A program made the translations under genes and the position numbers. Below, piece by piece: positions 18,320 through 27,518 of a stretch of DNA of 64,000 nucleotides. Under the pieces are notes generated by a model. That model saw nothing but the letters and a program-made list of their open reading frames with translations, was not told the origin of the DNA and searched no databases. The DNA is from Bacillus sp. AFS015802 (GTDB lineage Bacteria; Bacillota; Bacilli; Bacillales; Bacillaceae_B): positions 62,001 to 126,000 of the forward strand of contig NZ_NTUP01000014.1 of the NCBI RefSeq assembly GCF_002561455.1, in the 5' to 3' direction. Within the stretch, counting starts at the first letter, position 1. Each line of letters starts with the position of its first letter.

Positions 18320-19840
18320 TTAAACAGCTTTTTTCTTTTTGACCATGTTCAATAAACGATAAAAGCCTTCTTTATAGAAGAACCTCAGCGCTACCGTGTA
18401 GACGATGACACCTATCGGGACAAGGATGGCCAATTGAAATAAAGAATAAAGATTCGATACCACTTCAATTTTTTTCAGGAAATAGATGGGTAGTACCATT
18501 AAAACCGTTGGCGGAATTGCTCTGGAAAATAATCTCCAAAGTTTCCTTGCTTCCTGTCCCTCAAACCCTCTATATACGACCACAGAAGAGACGATCAGAT
18601 AATAAACGGAAACGACAGAGCTTGCCACCGCTAATGCCGGGTAGCCGTAGCGATCTACCAATAAGAAGTTCAGAATAAGATTCACAACAATCGTCGTTAC
18701 ACTGATTCGAAAAACAATACCTGTCTTCCCTTGGGCATATAAAGACTTCGACACAATGAATTGAAGCCCCTGTGTGACGATCAACGGCAAGTAAAGTACC
18801 AGTGCCGTATACGTATTCGCCGTGTCCCCAGCGGTGAATTTTCCTCGTTCATAAATAAAGGAAAGAGCTTCTTCCCCCACGACCCAAAGACCAGCGGCAA
18901 TCGGCATAAGCGTTAAAAGGGAGATTTCCATTCCCATAAAGAATGTGTTCTGAAATTTCCTTTGATCATTCACTTGTTCTGAAAGTAAGGTGAAGATAAT
19001 TGCAGCGATGGTCGTTGCGTAAATCGCATTCGGGATACTAATTAATAGGGAAGCGTTATTTAAATACGTAACGGCTCCGCCAACCGTACCGGAGGCAAAG
19101 ATTTTATTGACGAACATATTGATCTGTCCCACCACTGAATTTAGCAGGGAGGGGATAATCAATACGATAAACGCTTTTTTAAACGTTTCATCCACTTTGA
19201 AAGTGGGCATCCACTTAAATCCGTTTCGGGTTAAAAAGAAGAACTGTACAATGATTCCAAGAATGGTCCCGAATACAAATCCATAAGCCAAACTGTATAT
19301 TCCCCAAGTATCTGAGAAAAGAAGGGCGAATACGGCTCCCATTAAGGTGGCGAGCAGTTTAGATATCTGTGATGGAACGAAGATTCTTCTTCCCTGGAGG
19401 TAAGACTCTAATATTCCGTTAAGGGCGATTGCGCTCATAAACAGGAAAAATATCTTTGTAATATCAACCGCAACTTTTTCAGTAGCCGGTTTCATATCAC
19501 CAAAAAGGAACGGAACAAAGTAAGGAACGAGAAAATAGCCTGCAATGGTAATGATCAAAAAGAGAGCTACAGTGGAATTCATGATTCCGTTCGCATTCCG
19601 CTCCGTTTCTGCGGGTGAGTCCTCCTTATGCTTTACATATAAAGGTAGGAAAACATTATTGAACCCGATTGAGATCATAGCCACTACTAACGTGATAAAA
19701 GAGAATGCAATTAAATAACCATCCGTATAAGCGTTGGCGCCGAATTCCTTGGCGATGATACTTTCTCTAAGAAAACCTGATAGCTTCAAAATTAATGCGA
19801 GAAGAGTGATCCAAATGGCAGTCCTCTTTAAATTAGACAC
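18320..19840 (-). CDS. murJ: MurJ/MviN-family lipid-linked precursor flippase
   Basis: The best start is the GTG at 19840, with CAGGTGA in front; the frame is open 25 codons further. About 506 residues with 12-14 hydrophobic segments and the family's N-terminal signature 'LKLSGFLRESIIAKEFGA' followed by 'TDGYLIAFSF' and 'VFLPLYVKHK'. MurJ proteins flip undecaprenyl-linked sugars such as lipid II. Here the gene ends a minus-strand set with a glycosyltransferase and csaB, so it may flip the secondary wall polymer precursor instead; this is inference from position. A gap of about 125 bases separates it from the upstream glycosyltransferase gene, longer than expected for a tight operon. Confidence 0.85.
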   Translation of the reverse strand: MSNLKRTAIWITLLALILKLSGFLRESIIAKEFGANAYTDGYLIAFSFITLVVAMISIGFNNVFLPLYVKHKEDSPAETERNANGIMNSTVALFLIITIAGYFLVPYFVPFLFGDMKPATEKVAVDITKIFFLFMSAIALNGILESYLQGRRIFVPSQISKLLATLMGAVFALLFSDTWGIYSLAYGFVFGTILGIIVQFFFLTRNGFKWMPTFKVDETFKKAFIVLIIPSLLNSVVGQINMFVNKIFASGTVGGAVTYLNNASLLISIPNAIYATTIAAIIFTLLSEQVNDQRKFQNTFFMGMEISLLTLMPIAAGLWVVGEEALSFIYERGKFTAGDTANTYTALVLYLPLIVTQGLQFIVSKSLYAQGKTGIVFRISVTTIVVNLILNFLLVDRYGYPALAVASSVVSVYYLIVSSVVVYRGFEGQEARKLWRLFSRAIPPTVLMVLPIYFLKKIEVVSNLYSLFQLAILVPIGVIVYTVALRFFYKEGFYRLLNMVKKKKAV

Positions 19841-19965
19841 AATTTCACCTGCTTTTCTGTATAAAAAAGGGGAGACCTTCAAAAAGTGTTTTATCAGAAA
19901 GGGGGAAAGCTTCATTCCCCGTTTCCTGATTCGATTAGACTTTTCTGGTCAATCCCTCATTACTA

Positions 19966-21138
19966 TTACTTATTTAGAGCTTTTTTGTAGATGCTTTCAT
20001 ATTTTTCAGCTGCTGCTAGGTGTGAGTATTCATTTTCAATTTTCGTTCTGGCTTTAAGGGCAAATTTTTCTCCCGTTTCCGGATGATCCAGTAGAGAGAT
20101 GGTGGCATCGGCCAGTTCTTCTACGTTTTTCTCTTCGACGAGCAAACCATCTTCTCCGTGGTGAACAATCTCCTTTAGACCACCTACAGCACACGCGACC
20201 AGAGGTGAACCTGATCCCATAGCTTCAAGAGCGGAGATGGACGTTGCTTCCTCGACGCCTGCTGAGTGGACACTTGGTACCAAGACAATGTCACTTAAAG
20301 CATAGTACTCTTTCACCTGATCATGTGGGATGGCACCGAGTAGGGTCACGTGATTCTCCAGCTTATTCTCATCCACTATTCTTTTTATTTCAGACAGAGC
20401 TTCTCCACTTCCTGCGTAAATCAAATGAACATCAGGATGTTTTTCTAAGATTCTTGGAAGAGCAAGTGCAGGGTAGATTACCCCGTTTTTCTTGGTTAAA
20501 CGTCTTGGGACGAATAATATCTTCTGTTCTGGGGATATCCCATGTTTCTTCCGGAATTCGTTCTTTTTTTCCTGGTCCGGTTTAAAACTGTGGATATCGA
20601 TGAAATTCCGGATTGCTGTGGCTTCTACACCCGCGACTTCTTTCACATAGTCTTTTAATCGAGTATCCACTGTGATGATTTCTTTTGTTCCCTTGTATGC
20701 TTTGATTTCAATTTCCTTCATATAAGCTGCTTCGGGACTTCCTTCATCTATGGAACCTTTACTGACGGATTCAAATGTCATGTATCCATGGACTGTTGAA
20801 ACCGTAGGGATACCTGTCTCAAGGGCTGCCAGAGTAGTGAATGGATCCTGGGCGTTGATGAGGTCATAGTTGTTCCCTTTATTTTTCTCGATGAGCTCCT
20901 GAAGCATTTTTTTGCGGACGTTGTGAGACCAGATGATGCCTTTTCCTTTTTTCATCTTATTTAAGACGAAGCTCGGACCCTGAGCATATAATTTACGCAT
21001 GACAGGAGGCACATCGGTGAAGGACAGGACATCTACCTGATGCCCTCTTTCTTCAAGACCCGCTTTCAAAGTCGTTACGTGGGTGGATAATCCCCCTGCG
21101 TGAGGATAATCATAGGCAGTTGCAATTAATATTTTCAT
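19966..21138 (-). CDS. Glycosyltransferase, GT4 family
   Basis: Two ATGs lie side by side; the second (21138) sits 6 bases after AGGAGG and is preferred over 21141. 390 residues with the GT-B fold: N-terminal 'LIATAYDYPHAGGLSTHV' typical of glycosyltransferase family 4 acceptor domains, the middle 'ILFVPRRLTKKNGV', and C-terminal 'PSVHSAGVEEATSISALEAM' containing the E-x7-E motif for the nucleotide-sugar donor. It is a cytoplasmic or membrane-side enzyme using an activated sugar; donor and acceptor cannot be read from sequence. It lies 8-11 bases behind csaB in the same direction, so the two are likely co-transcribed and act on the same wall polymer. Confidence 0.9.
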   Translation of the reverse strand: MKILIATAYDYPHAGGLSTHVTTLKAGLEERGHQVDVLSFTDVPPVMRKLYAQGPSFVLNKMKKGKGIIWSHNVRKKMLQELIEKNKGNNYDLINAQDPFTTLAALETGIPTVSTVHGYMTFESVSKGSIDEGSPEAAYMKEIEIKAYKGTKEIITVDTRLKDYVKEVAGVEATAIRNFIDIHSFKPDQEKKNEFRKKHGISPEQKILFVPRRLTKKNGVIYPALALPRILEKHPDVHLIYAGSGEALSEIKRIVDENKLENHVTLLGAIPHDQVKEYYALSDIVLVPSVHSAGVEEATSISALEAMGSGSPLVACAVGGLKEIVHHGEDGLLVEEKNVEELADATISLLDHPETGEKFALKARTKIENEYSHLAAAEKYESIYKKALNK

Positions 21139-21148
21139 CATAATCCTC

Positions 21149-22255
21149 CTATTTGACGAAGTTTTCCTTTAACAGCTCCAGGTTTCGAACCGCTTCGCCT
21201 CTCATTGATTGAGCATTTTCCGTAATTATTTTTGAAGCCATATCATGATTTTCCAATAAATATTTTCCGTTTGTTTGCAGATCTTCTACATTTATTTCTT
21301 CCAGTACGGAAGAGTATTCCCACATGCCGCTTCTTTTCAGTAAACTTTCTACTTTCTTATCATAAGAGAACCCGATATGAGGAACTCCCATTAAAGTTGA
21401 GAAGATTAAAGCGTGAAGTCTCATTCCAATCGTAAGCTGGCACTCTCCAATGAAATTTAAATATTGGTTAGGTGTGAAATCTGTACCCAGCATTAAGCAC
21501 TTCTCTTTATGTTTCATATGGGAAAGTACTTTCTCACTTGCGTCCCAGTCGTGATGTCCTTCCATCGGAACGAAAACAGGTGTAACCTGTTTTTCTTCTA
21601 TTAAATAGTCCAATATTTGTGCCGTCTGTTCAAATTGGACCTCTCGTCCAAACCACGGGCGTACAGAAACGGCCACCAGCTTTTCCTCACCTTTAATTGG
21701 GAGGGATTCTATACAGCTTCGGTCTTCCTTGCGTTTGAAGGCGAAGACGATGTCTGAAGTGACAACCGTTTCGGGTTTTGTTACTCCCAACTTGTGTAGC
21801 AGCTCTTTCGAATATTGATCGCGGACGGTAATGAAATCAGCCAGGTTAGCAAGCTTCATTAATGTTTTTCCCCAACGGGATTTTACAGGTCCAATTCCCT
21901 GTGAGAAAAACATGACTTTGGTGCCGCATAATTTCGCTAATAATACAATTAATAAATAATAAGGAAGGGGACCGAATAAGAACTTAGTCGGATATGAGTC
22001 CTGCAGGAGTCCGCCGCCACCACTGATTAATAAATCGGCTTCCCTTAAAGCTTTTACTTTTTCTTTATTGCTGTGCCTCCAAGCACGGTATACAGATTTA
22101 ACATTATGTTCCTTCGCGGTCTGCTCCGGTGATAAAGAAAAAACGGTAATTTCTGGATTGTCAAATTGATCACGTAAATTGTCGATAATCGACTCTAATA
22201 TGGCCTCATCTCCTGTATTGCCGAGACCGTAAAAACCTGATATAACGAATTTCAA
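21149..22255 (-). CDS. csaB: Polysaccharide pyruvyl transferase CsaB
   Basis: CsaB adds a pyruvate ketal to the secondary cell wall polymer; this is the group SLH domains recognise, so CsaB is what makes the SLH proteins of this window anchorable. The 368-residue product starts at a TTG behind GGAGG and shows family landmarks: 'ISGFYGLGNTGDEAILESI' at the N-terminus, 'LISGGGGLLQDSYPTKF' near residue 90, 'FFSQGIGPVKSRWGK' near 125, 'VRPWF' near 200 and 'IGMRLHALIFSTLMGVP' near 290. It is followed directly by a GT4 gene and divergent from the UDP-ManNAc dehydrogenase gene. Identity is firm; the donor would be phosphoenolpyruvate as in the family. Confidence 0.94.
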   Translation of the reverse strand: MKFVISGFYGLGNTGDEAILESIIDNLRDQFDNPEITVFSLSPEQTAKEHNVKSVYRAWRHSNKEKVKALREADLLISGGGGLLQDSYPTKFLFGPLPYYLLIVLLAKLCGTKVMFFSQGIGPVKSRWGKTLMKLANLADFITVRDQYSKELLHKLGVTKPETVVTSDIVFAFKRKEDRSCIESLPIKGEEKLVAVSVRPWFGREVQFEQTAQILDYLIEEKQVTPVFVPMEGHHDWDASEKVLSHMKHKEKCLMLGTDFTPNQYLNFIGECQLTIGMRLHALIFSTLMGVPHIGFSYDKKVESLLKRSGMWEYSSVLEEINVEDLQTNGKYLLENHDMASKIITENAQSMRGEAVRNLELLKENFVK

Positions 22256-22451
22256 AGAAGTGCTCCTCCTTTTATAGTGGACGAAATAGTCTTTTATTTA
22301 GTACATTATACTTTGTACAAAAAATCAAACCTTATTTTATCATTACTATGAATTACTAGCAATGTAACTGATGCATCCTTTTTTTAGTTTTGATATACTA
22401 TGTTAGAAATTGTCGTTTAAACTCAGATAACGAAATGAGGTTCTCATTATA

Positions 22452-23726
22452 ATGAAAAAAGTTTGTGTTGTTGGTTTAGGATATATAGGATTACCGACTT
22501 CAGCCATTTTTGCGAAGGCAGGAATCGAAGTGGTTGGTGTTGATGTAAGTGAAAGAGTCATTGATTTATTGAATAAAGGTGAAATTCATATAGAAGAAGT
22601 TGGTCTGCCTGAGCTCATTAAAGAGGTAGTAGCTGATGGGCGTTTGAAGGGTTCCACAACTCCTGAAAAGGCAGATGCCTTTATCATTGCAGTACCGACT
22701 CCGATTCACGAGGACAACTCAGCAAATGTGGATTATGTCATCAGTGCGACTAAAGCGATTCTTCCTTACTTAGAAAAGGGGAATGTTGTCATAGTGGAGT
22801 CTACCATTCCTCCTAGAACGATGGATGATGTAGTGGCTCCAATCATTAAAGAGCACGGATTGGATCCTTACAAAGATGTTTATTTAGCTCATTGTCCTGA
22901 ACGTGTACTACCAGGAAGAATTCTCATTGAATTGATTGAGAATACCCGTATCGTAGGTGGAGTCACACCAGAGGCATCAAGTAAGGCCGCAGAAGTCTAT
23001 CGCACGGTTGTTACAGGAGATATTCTTGAGACAGAGGCAGTTACGGCGGAAATGTCTAAATTAATGGAAAATACATTCCGTGATGTCAATATTGCTCTTG
23101 CCAATGAATTGGTTAAAATCTCTGCCAAACTTGGCGTGAATGCTCATGATGTCATCGAACTTGCCAACAGACATCCAAGAGTGAACCTTCATCAGCCGGG
23201 GCCAGGAGTCGGTGGGCACTGTCTCGCTGTAGATCCGTACTTTATTGTAGAAAAGGCGGTAGAAGAATCACCGTTGATTCAGACGGCCCGTACGATCAAT
23301 AATTCTATGCCGGAATTTGTTGTCGAGCAGGTATCTCGATTAACTTGTGAATTGGAAGCACCTAAGCTTGCTGTATTTGGACTAACGTATAAAGGAAATA
23401 TCGACGATGTCAGAGAGAGCCCGGCGCTGGATATCGCCCAAATGCTTGTGGACGATCAACGCTTTAATGTCAGCGTGTATGATCCCCATGTAAGGGATGA
23501 ACAGGTACCGTTCACATTGGATTCCTTCGAAGATGCAGTCAACGGGGCTCACCTTGTGGTCATTCTTGCAGATCACAATGAGTTCAAGGAACTCGACTTG
23601 ACGAAATTGAGAGAACAAATGAAGACACCGGTAGTCTTTGATACAAAGAATTGCTCTCCAATAGGGGAAGAGGTCTTGACTTACCGAATTGGAGACCTGA
23701 CAAATCTTAAAGCGATACAAGAGTAG
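22452..23726 (+). CDS. wecC: UDP-N-acetyl-D-mannosamine dehydrogenase (WecC type)
   Basis: 424 residues, ATG start with AATGAGG upstream. NAD-binding Rossmann motif 'VCVVGLGYIGLPTSAIFA' at the N-terminus, then the UDP-sugar dehydrogenase active site 'GPGVGGHCLAVDPYFIV' with catalytic Cys257, and the C-terminal 'FGLTYKGNIDDVRESPALD'. The family oxidises UDP-sugars twice at C6; the 'GHCLAVDP' variant and overall look point to the UDP-ManNAc (WecC) branch, giving UDP-ManNAcA, not the UDP-glucose branch. The next gene is a WecG/TagA-type transferase, which in enterobacteria uses exactly this product. No UDP-GlcNAc 2-epimerase gene is in the window; it must be elsewhere. Confidence 0.88.
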   Translation: MKKVCVVGLGYIGLPTSAIFAKAGIEVVGVDVSERVIDLLNKGEIHIEEVGLPELIKEVVADGRLKGSTTPEKADAFIIAVPTPIHEDNSANVDYVISATKAILPYLEKGNVVIVESTIPPRTMDDVVAPIIKEHGLDPYKDVYLAHCPERVLPGRILIELIENTRIVGGVTPEASSKAAEVYRTVVTGDILETEAVTAEMSKLMENTFRDVNIALANELVKISAKLGVNAHDVIELANRHPRVNLHQPGPGVGGHCLAVDPYFIVEKAVEESPLIQTARTINNSMPEFVVEQVSRLTCELEAPKLAVFGLTYKGNIDDVRESPALDIAQMLVDDQRFNVSVYDPHVRDEQVPFTLDSFEDAVNGAHLVVILADHNEFKELDLTKLREQMKTPVVFDTKNCSPIGEEVLTYRIGDLTNLKAIQE

Positions 23727-23735
23727 GAGATTGAC

Positions 23736-24449
23736 ATGAATAAGGAAAATTACTTCGGAGTGAGTGTATCTTCCTACGATTATGAAGGAATTATTGATGA
23801 TATCCGACACAGAATGGTAGAGGGAGAGAACTCTACCATCATTGCAGTGAATCCTGAAAAAGTCATGGCTGCTGAGAAGAATCCTGATCTCATGGAACTG
23901 ATTAATTCCGCCACGTATCAAATACCTGACGGGATCGGGATCATCCTTGCTTCCAAGTTGAAAAAAGGAAGTATTCGATCAAGAGTGACGGGTGTGGACA
24001 TGATGGACCGATTACTAAAATTCGCTGCAGATGAAGGTCATCGAGTCTTTATGTACGGAGCCAAGCCTGAGGTTGTGAACCAGGCAGCTGAAAACATTCA
24101 GAAGAAGTATCCTGCCATCACCATTGCCGGTACTCAACACGGATACGAGCAGGATCAACGTAAAGTAGTGGCTAAAATCAACGAGTCAAAGGCGGATATT
24201 TTATTCGTGGCTATGGGAAGTCCCAGGCAGGAACTATGGATCCGTGAACATATGGACGGTTTGCATGCGAAAGTGTTTCAAGGTGTCGGGGGTAGCTTTG
24301 ATGTCTTTGCCGGTCATGTCCAAAGAGCGCCTAAGGTTTATCGGGACATGGGGCTTGAATGGTTTTATCGCTTGATGAAGGAACCTCAGCGCTTCAAGCG
24401 TCAGATGGCTCTCCCAAAGTTTTTGGCGAAAGTTTTATTTTCTAAGTAA
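23736..24449 (+). CDS. tagA: WecG/TagA/CpsF-family N-acetylmannosamine(uronic acid) transferase
   Basis: 237 residues, starting 9 bases after the wecC-like gene, so the two form an operon. Family landmarks: 'VNPEKVMAAEKNPDLMELI' (with the N-P segment of the sugar-binding region), 'YQIPDGIGIILASKLKKG', 'MYGAKPEVVNQAAENIQKKY', 'LFVAMGSPRQELWI' and 'GVGGSFDVFAGHVQRAPK'. TagA transfers ManNAc onto undecaprenyl-diphospho-GlcNAc made by TagO; WecG transfers ManNAcA. Because a UDP-ManNAc dehydrogenase gene sits directly in front, the WecG-like use of ManNAcA is possible here; sequence alone does not tell. The enzyme works at the inner membrane face. Confidence 0.9.
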   Translation: MNKENYFGVSVSSYDYEGIIDDIRHRMVEGENSTIIAVNPEKVMAAEKNPDLMELINSATYQIPDGIGIILASKLKKGSIRSRVTGVDMMDRLLKFAADEGHRVFMYGAKPEVVNQAAENIQKKYPAITIAGTQHGYEQDQRKVVAKINESKADILFVAMGSPRQELWIREHMDGLHAKVFQGVGGSFDVFAGHVQRAPKVYRDMGLEWFYRLMKEPQRFKRQMALPKFLAKVLFSK

Positions 24450-24451
24450 TG

Positions 24452-24498
24452 AAACAATGATAGTCGGTGATTCTTCACCAGCTATCATTGTTTATTGA
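24452..24498 (+). terminator. Hairpin after tagA, possible terminator
   Basis: 12-bp stem (24452-24463 with 24482-24493) plus an inner GGTGA/TCACC stem. The T run is weak (TTTATT), so read-through into the next gene is likely. Confidence 0.6.
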
Positions 24499-24522
24499 TT
24501 GTTTCCTTGAGGAGGACCTTTT

Positions 24523-25623
24523 ATGAAGGTATTGCATTTAATTAGTGGCGGCGAAACAGGCGGATCAAGAAAGCATGTGGTGACTCTTTTATCCCGGCTG
24601 CCGAAGGAGGAAGTGTGCCTGGCTGTCTTCCAAGAAGGCGCACTAGCACAGGAAGCCAGGGAGTCAGGGATTAGGGTGGAAGTGTTTGCTCAGTCTTCCC
24701 GCTATGATTTATCTGTATTAAAGAGGCTGGTAACCTTTATTGGAGTAGAAGGCTTTGATATCCTGCACACACACGGACCAAGGGCAAACTTCTTTGGATC
24801 TTTCATTAAACATAAAATCTCATGTAAATGGATGACCACGATTCACAGTGATCCAATGCTTGACTTCATGAAATCCGGAATAAAAGGGAAAGTTTTCACG
24901 AAATTAAACTTGTTCTCCTTAAAAAGGATCGACTACTTTTTTGCAGTTTCGGAACGGTTTAAGGAAAACCTGATGAAGTTTGGTATCTCAGAGGAGAAAA
25001 TCCAGGCGATTTATAATGGGATTGAATTTACTGCACCTGTTGAAAAAACCAATCATCTATATGAGGAACTTAATCTTTCTGAAGATGATTTCGTCATGAC
25101 GATGGTTGCCCGGTTGCATCCAATTAAAGGTCACGAAATGGTATTGAACTCCTTAAAGCAACTAAATAACCCCTCTATTAAGCTTTTACTTGTCGGTGAT
25201 GGTCCGATTCGGAATGAATTAGAACAAATAGCAGATAAACTTGATTTGGGGAAGAACGTGCGATTTTTAGGTTTCAGAAAAGATATTCAAGAAATTTATT
25301 CTATTTCTTCTATTTCATTATTGGCATCATTCAGTGAGAGTTTCCCATTGGTTTTACTTGAGGCTGCCAATGAACAGGTACCAATCATTACGACGGATGT
25401 TGGGGGAGTCAGGGAGCTGGTCAAGCCTCCTCTTCACGGATGGGTCGTTCCAGTCGATAATCAACCGAAGTATCAGGAAGCCATGGAAGAGGCTTATCAA
25501 CTGCATGTAGAGAAAACTTTACCTCTGAAGGGGCAAAATTTGAGAACTTATGCAGAATCGACTTACTCTTTACAACATTTAGCAGAGCTGACAAGAGAAA
25601 CATATAAGAAGATGATCATTTAG
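24523..25623 (+). CDS. Glycosyltransferase, GT4 family
   Basis: 366 residues, ATG start behind GAGGAGG. N-terminal 'VLHLISGGETGGSRKHVVTL' is the GT4 acceptor-domain opening, 'MVARLHPIKGHEMVLNSL' begins the donor domain, and 'LASFSESFPLVLLEAANEQV' holds the E-x7-E donor motif. The family uses nucleotide-activated sugars with retention of configuration. It follows tagA by 73 bases and precedes a polymerase/ligase-like membrane protein, so it should add a sugar to the lipid-linked wall polymer unit. The specific sugar is unknown. Confidence 0.9.
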   Translation: MKVLHLISGGETGGSRKHVVTLLSRLPKEEVCLAVFQEGALAQEARESGIRVEVFAQSSRYDLSVLKRLVTFIGVEGFDILHTHGPRANFFGSFIKHKISCKWMTTIHSDPMLDFMKSGIKGKVFTKLNLFSLKRIDYFFAVSERFKENLMKFGISEEKIQAIYNGIEFTAPVEKTNHLYEELNLSEDDFVMTMVARLHPIKGHEMVLNSLKQLNNPSIKLLLVGDGPIRNELEQIADKLDLGKNVRFLGFRKDIQEIYSISSISLLASFSESFPLVLLEAANEQVPIITTDVGGVRELVKPPLHGWVVPVDNQPKYQEAMEEAYQLHVEKTLPLKGQNLRTYAESTYSLQHLAELTRETYKKMII

Positions 25624-25721
25624 TTTAAATTTACCTTGTCAGTCTATACTGTATCGTGTAAGGTTTTAATGTGTTATGAAAAATAATCATTTGAAAACGT
25701 TCAAAGGAGAAAGCTTTCATT

Positions 25722-27098
25722 ATGTCTTATAAGAATTCTTTAACGTATTATGTTACGTTGTTAACGTTATTTATCATTCCTCTTTTTTATTTTAAAACGT
25801 ATATTGGTCCTTTGCCCCTTTCAGCTGAAATTATCCTGATCCCATTGCTTGTACTGGCTTTTCTGTGGGACTGGAGAAAGGGTTCAATTGAATTTAATGA
25901 TATTAGCATAAAATGGTTTGTGATTGCTTTTTCTGCTTTCATACTCATTAGTCTTTTATCATTCGCTAAAGCCGTATTTTTTGTTCCTGCTGTAATGGAG
26001 ACAGGCCGTTATATCTCTTATGTTGTCTTGTTTCTTATCATTTTAAAGGTCAAATTCACGAAGGAACAGTATTTGAACTTTGCTAAAGTTTTTGGGGCGG
26101 CAGCAATATTCATTGGGTTATTCGGGGCACTTCAGTATGTCTTTAATTTCTCATTAAATAAAGCCGGGTTGTATGCCTTACAGGAAGCAAAGGGAAGAAT
26201 CGATTCAACTCTTGTGAATCCCAATTATTATTCTTCTTTCTTGAATTTTATTATTCCGACCCTGGTTTTACTGGCTGTTGTATACTTCAAAGATAAGAAA
26301 ACACAGTTGCTTTTCTTTGCCATCTACGGCATTTATATTGTAAACCTGATTCTCACTTATACACGTGCAGCGTGGGTCACGATGGTATGTGCATTCCTTA
26401 TGACCATTGTCATCATGCCAAAGCGTTTCTTGAAAGGAATTTTCAAACCTCATATTCTCATCGCATTCCTTATCTTGGGAGTGTTCGTTTACTTCATGCC
26501 TGATGTTCAATCGAGAACGAACTCGGCTGTTTATGCGATCGAGAAATTGGTCTTTAAAGATCAGGCAAGAGAGCACGTAGCCGGTCCTGATGATGAAGGC
26601 CAAGATACAGAAGAAGTAGAAGAAGAGCCATCTGTTGAAGACGAAACAACGAACAAAGCAGTCGTTTCCCGTATTACACTGTGGAAAACAGGCTGGGTCA
26701 TGTTTAAGGATAACCCGATTCTTGGAGTCGGTATGGGGAACTACTATGATCGTTATAAAGAATTCACGATAAAATATCCAGAGCTGGATATTGGTCATGA
26801 CACTTATTCCGTGCATAACTCTTATATCAAGGTTGCTGCCGAAACCGGGACGCTCGGAATTCTTGCGTACCTTTTGGTGTATGTGATTTACTTCGTCAAC
26901 ATTGCGATTCTTTACTTTAAACAACCGAACACGCTGGGGAAAGTATTAGCAGCCGGCCTGTTTGTCGGATCTACGACATATATGGTACAAAACATGTCGA
27001 ACAACCTGATGTTTATTCCGCAACTAAACATCATATTCTGGTTAGTCGGGGGATTGGTTCTGACATTCCTGCACCGGAATTATAAACAATTTCAATAA
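25722..27098 (+). CDS. O-antigen ligase / polymerase-like membrane protein
   Basis: 458 residues, ATG start behind AAAGGAG. About 11 hydrophobic segments and the Wzy_C/O-antigen-ligase domain in the middle and C-terminal part, including 'IDSTLVNPNYYSSFL' and 'GVGMGNYYDRYKEF' followed by 'HDTYSVHNSYIKVAAETG', the conserved His-containing outer loop of this family. An extra acidic outer insert (about residues 285-310, rich in Glu and Asp) interrupts the second half. Such proteins join or polymerise lipid-linked oligosaccharides outside the membrane. In this place it could polymerise the secondary wall polymer or transfer glycans to the S-layer; both are inference. Confidence 0.86.
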   Translation: MSYKNSLTYYVTLLTLFIIPLFYFKTYIGPLPLSAEIILIPLLVLAFLWDWRKGSIEFNDISIKWFVIAFSAFILISLLSFAKAVFFVPAVMETGRYISYVVLFLIILKVKFTKEQYLNFAKVFGAAAIFIGLFGALQYVFNFSLNKAGLYALQEAKGRIDSTLVNPNYYSSFLNFIIPTLVLLAVVYFKDKKTQLLFFAIYGIYIVNLILTYTRAAWVTMVCAFLMTIVIMPKRFLKGIFKPHILIAFLILGVFVYFMPDVQSRTNSAVYAIEKLVFKDQAREHVAGPDDEGQDTEEVEEEPSVEDETTNKAVVSRITLWKTGWVMFKDNPILGVGMGNYYDRYKEFTIKYPELDIGHDTYSVHNSYIKVAAETGTLGILAYLLVYVIYFVNIAILYFKQPNTLGKVLAAGLFVGSTTYMVQNMSNNLMFIPQLNIIFWLVGGLVLTFLHRNYKQFQ

Positions 27099-27111
27099 GC
27101 ACAAAATCTAG

Positions 27112-27139
27112 GCCCGTGGTGATAACCACGGGCTTTTTT
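27112..27139 (+). terminator. Rho-independent terminator
   Basis: Perfect 9-bp stem GCCCGTGGT (27112-27120) with ACCACGGGC (27125-27133), loop GATA, then six T, closing the plus-strand wall polymer gene set. Confidence 0.92.
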
Positions 27140-27193
27140 GTGTTGTTTGAGAGGCATATAGTGCGAAAATACCAGGTTAATATCCCGATTTTT

Positions 27194-27210
27194 TGTTACA
27201 TTTCTGTAAA
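27194..27210 (+). promoter_or_regulatory. WalR (YycF)-type box upstream of the S-layer gene
   Basis: TGTTAC-ATTTC-TGTAAA matches the WalR consensus TGTWAH-N5-TGTWAH at every defined base. It ends 47 bases upstream of a likely -35 box. If real, S-layer expression would follow the WalKR cell-wall signal. A single match in AT-rich DNA can also arise by chance. Confidence 0.5.
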
Positions 27211-27257
27211 CTTTATCATCTTAATGGAAAATAAATAGAGAAATATGTAAAAAACAG

Positions 27258-27285
27258 TTGAAATATCCAACGAGTTTGGTAGAAT
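27258..27285 (+). promoter_or_regulatory. Likely SigA promoter of the S-layer gene with long leader
   Basis: TTGAAA (27258) and TAGAAT (27280) with a 16-base spacer. Transcription would start near 27293, giving a leader of about 225 bases before the ATG at 27519. The 27140-27518 stretch holds no gene; long stable leaders are common on S-layer messages. Confidence 0.6.
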
Positions 27286-27518
27286 AGAATTCGAGCTTAA
27301 TAATTTCTAATTCTAGCAAGTACTACCTAAATAACCTTTATTAACTACATAGTCCTTATATTACCATATTTTAATGAAATATCAGGAATTTTTCTGGGGT
27401 TAAGGTCATAGGTTAAGTCTTGTGTGAATTAAGTTATTAACACAACCAATCATTAATCGATCACAAGTCGGTTAAAAATGACAAAATAGTAAACACAAAA
27501 CAGGGAGGAACTTTTAAC

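Noticed and set aside
26268-26924. 218-codon minus-strand frame opposite the O-antigen ligase-like gene
   Set aside because: Antisense shadow of a membrane protein gene; no ribosome binding site or domain.
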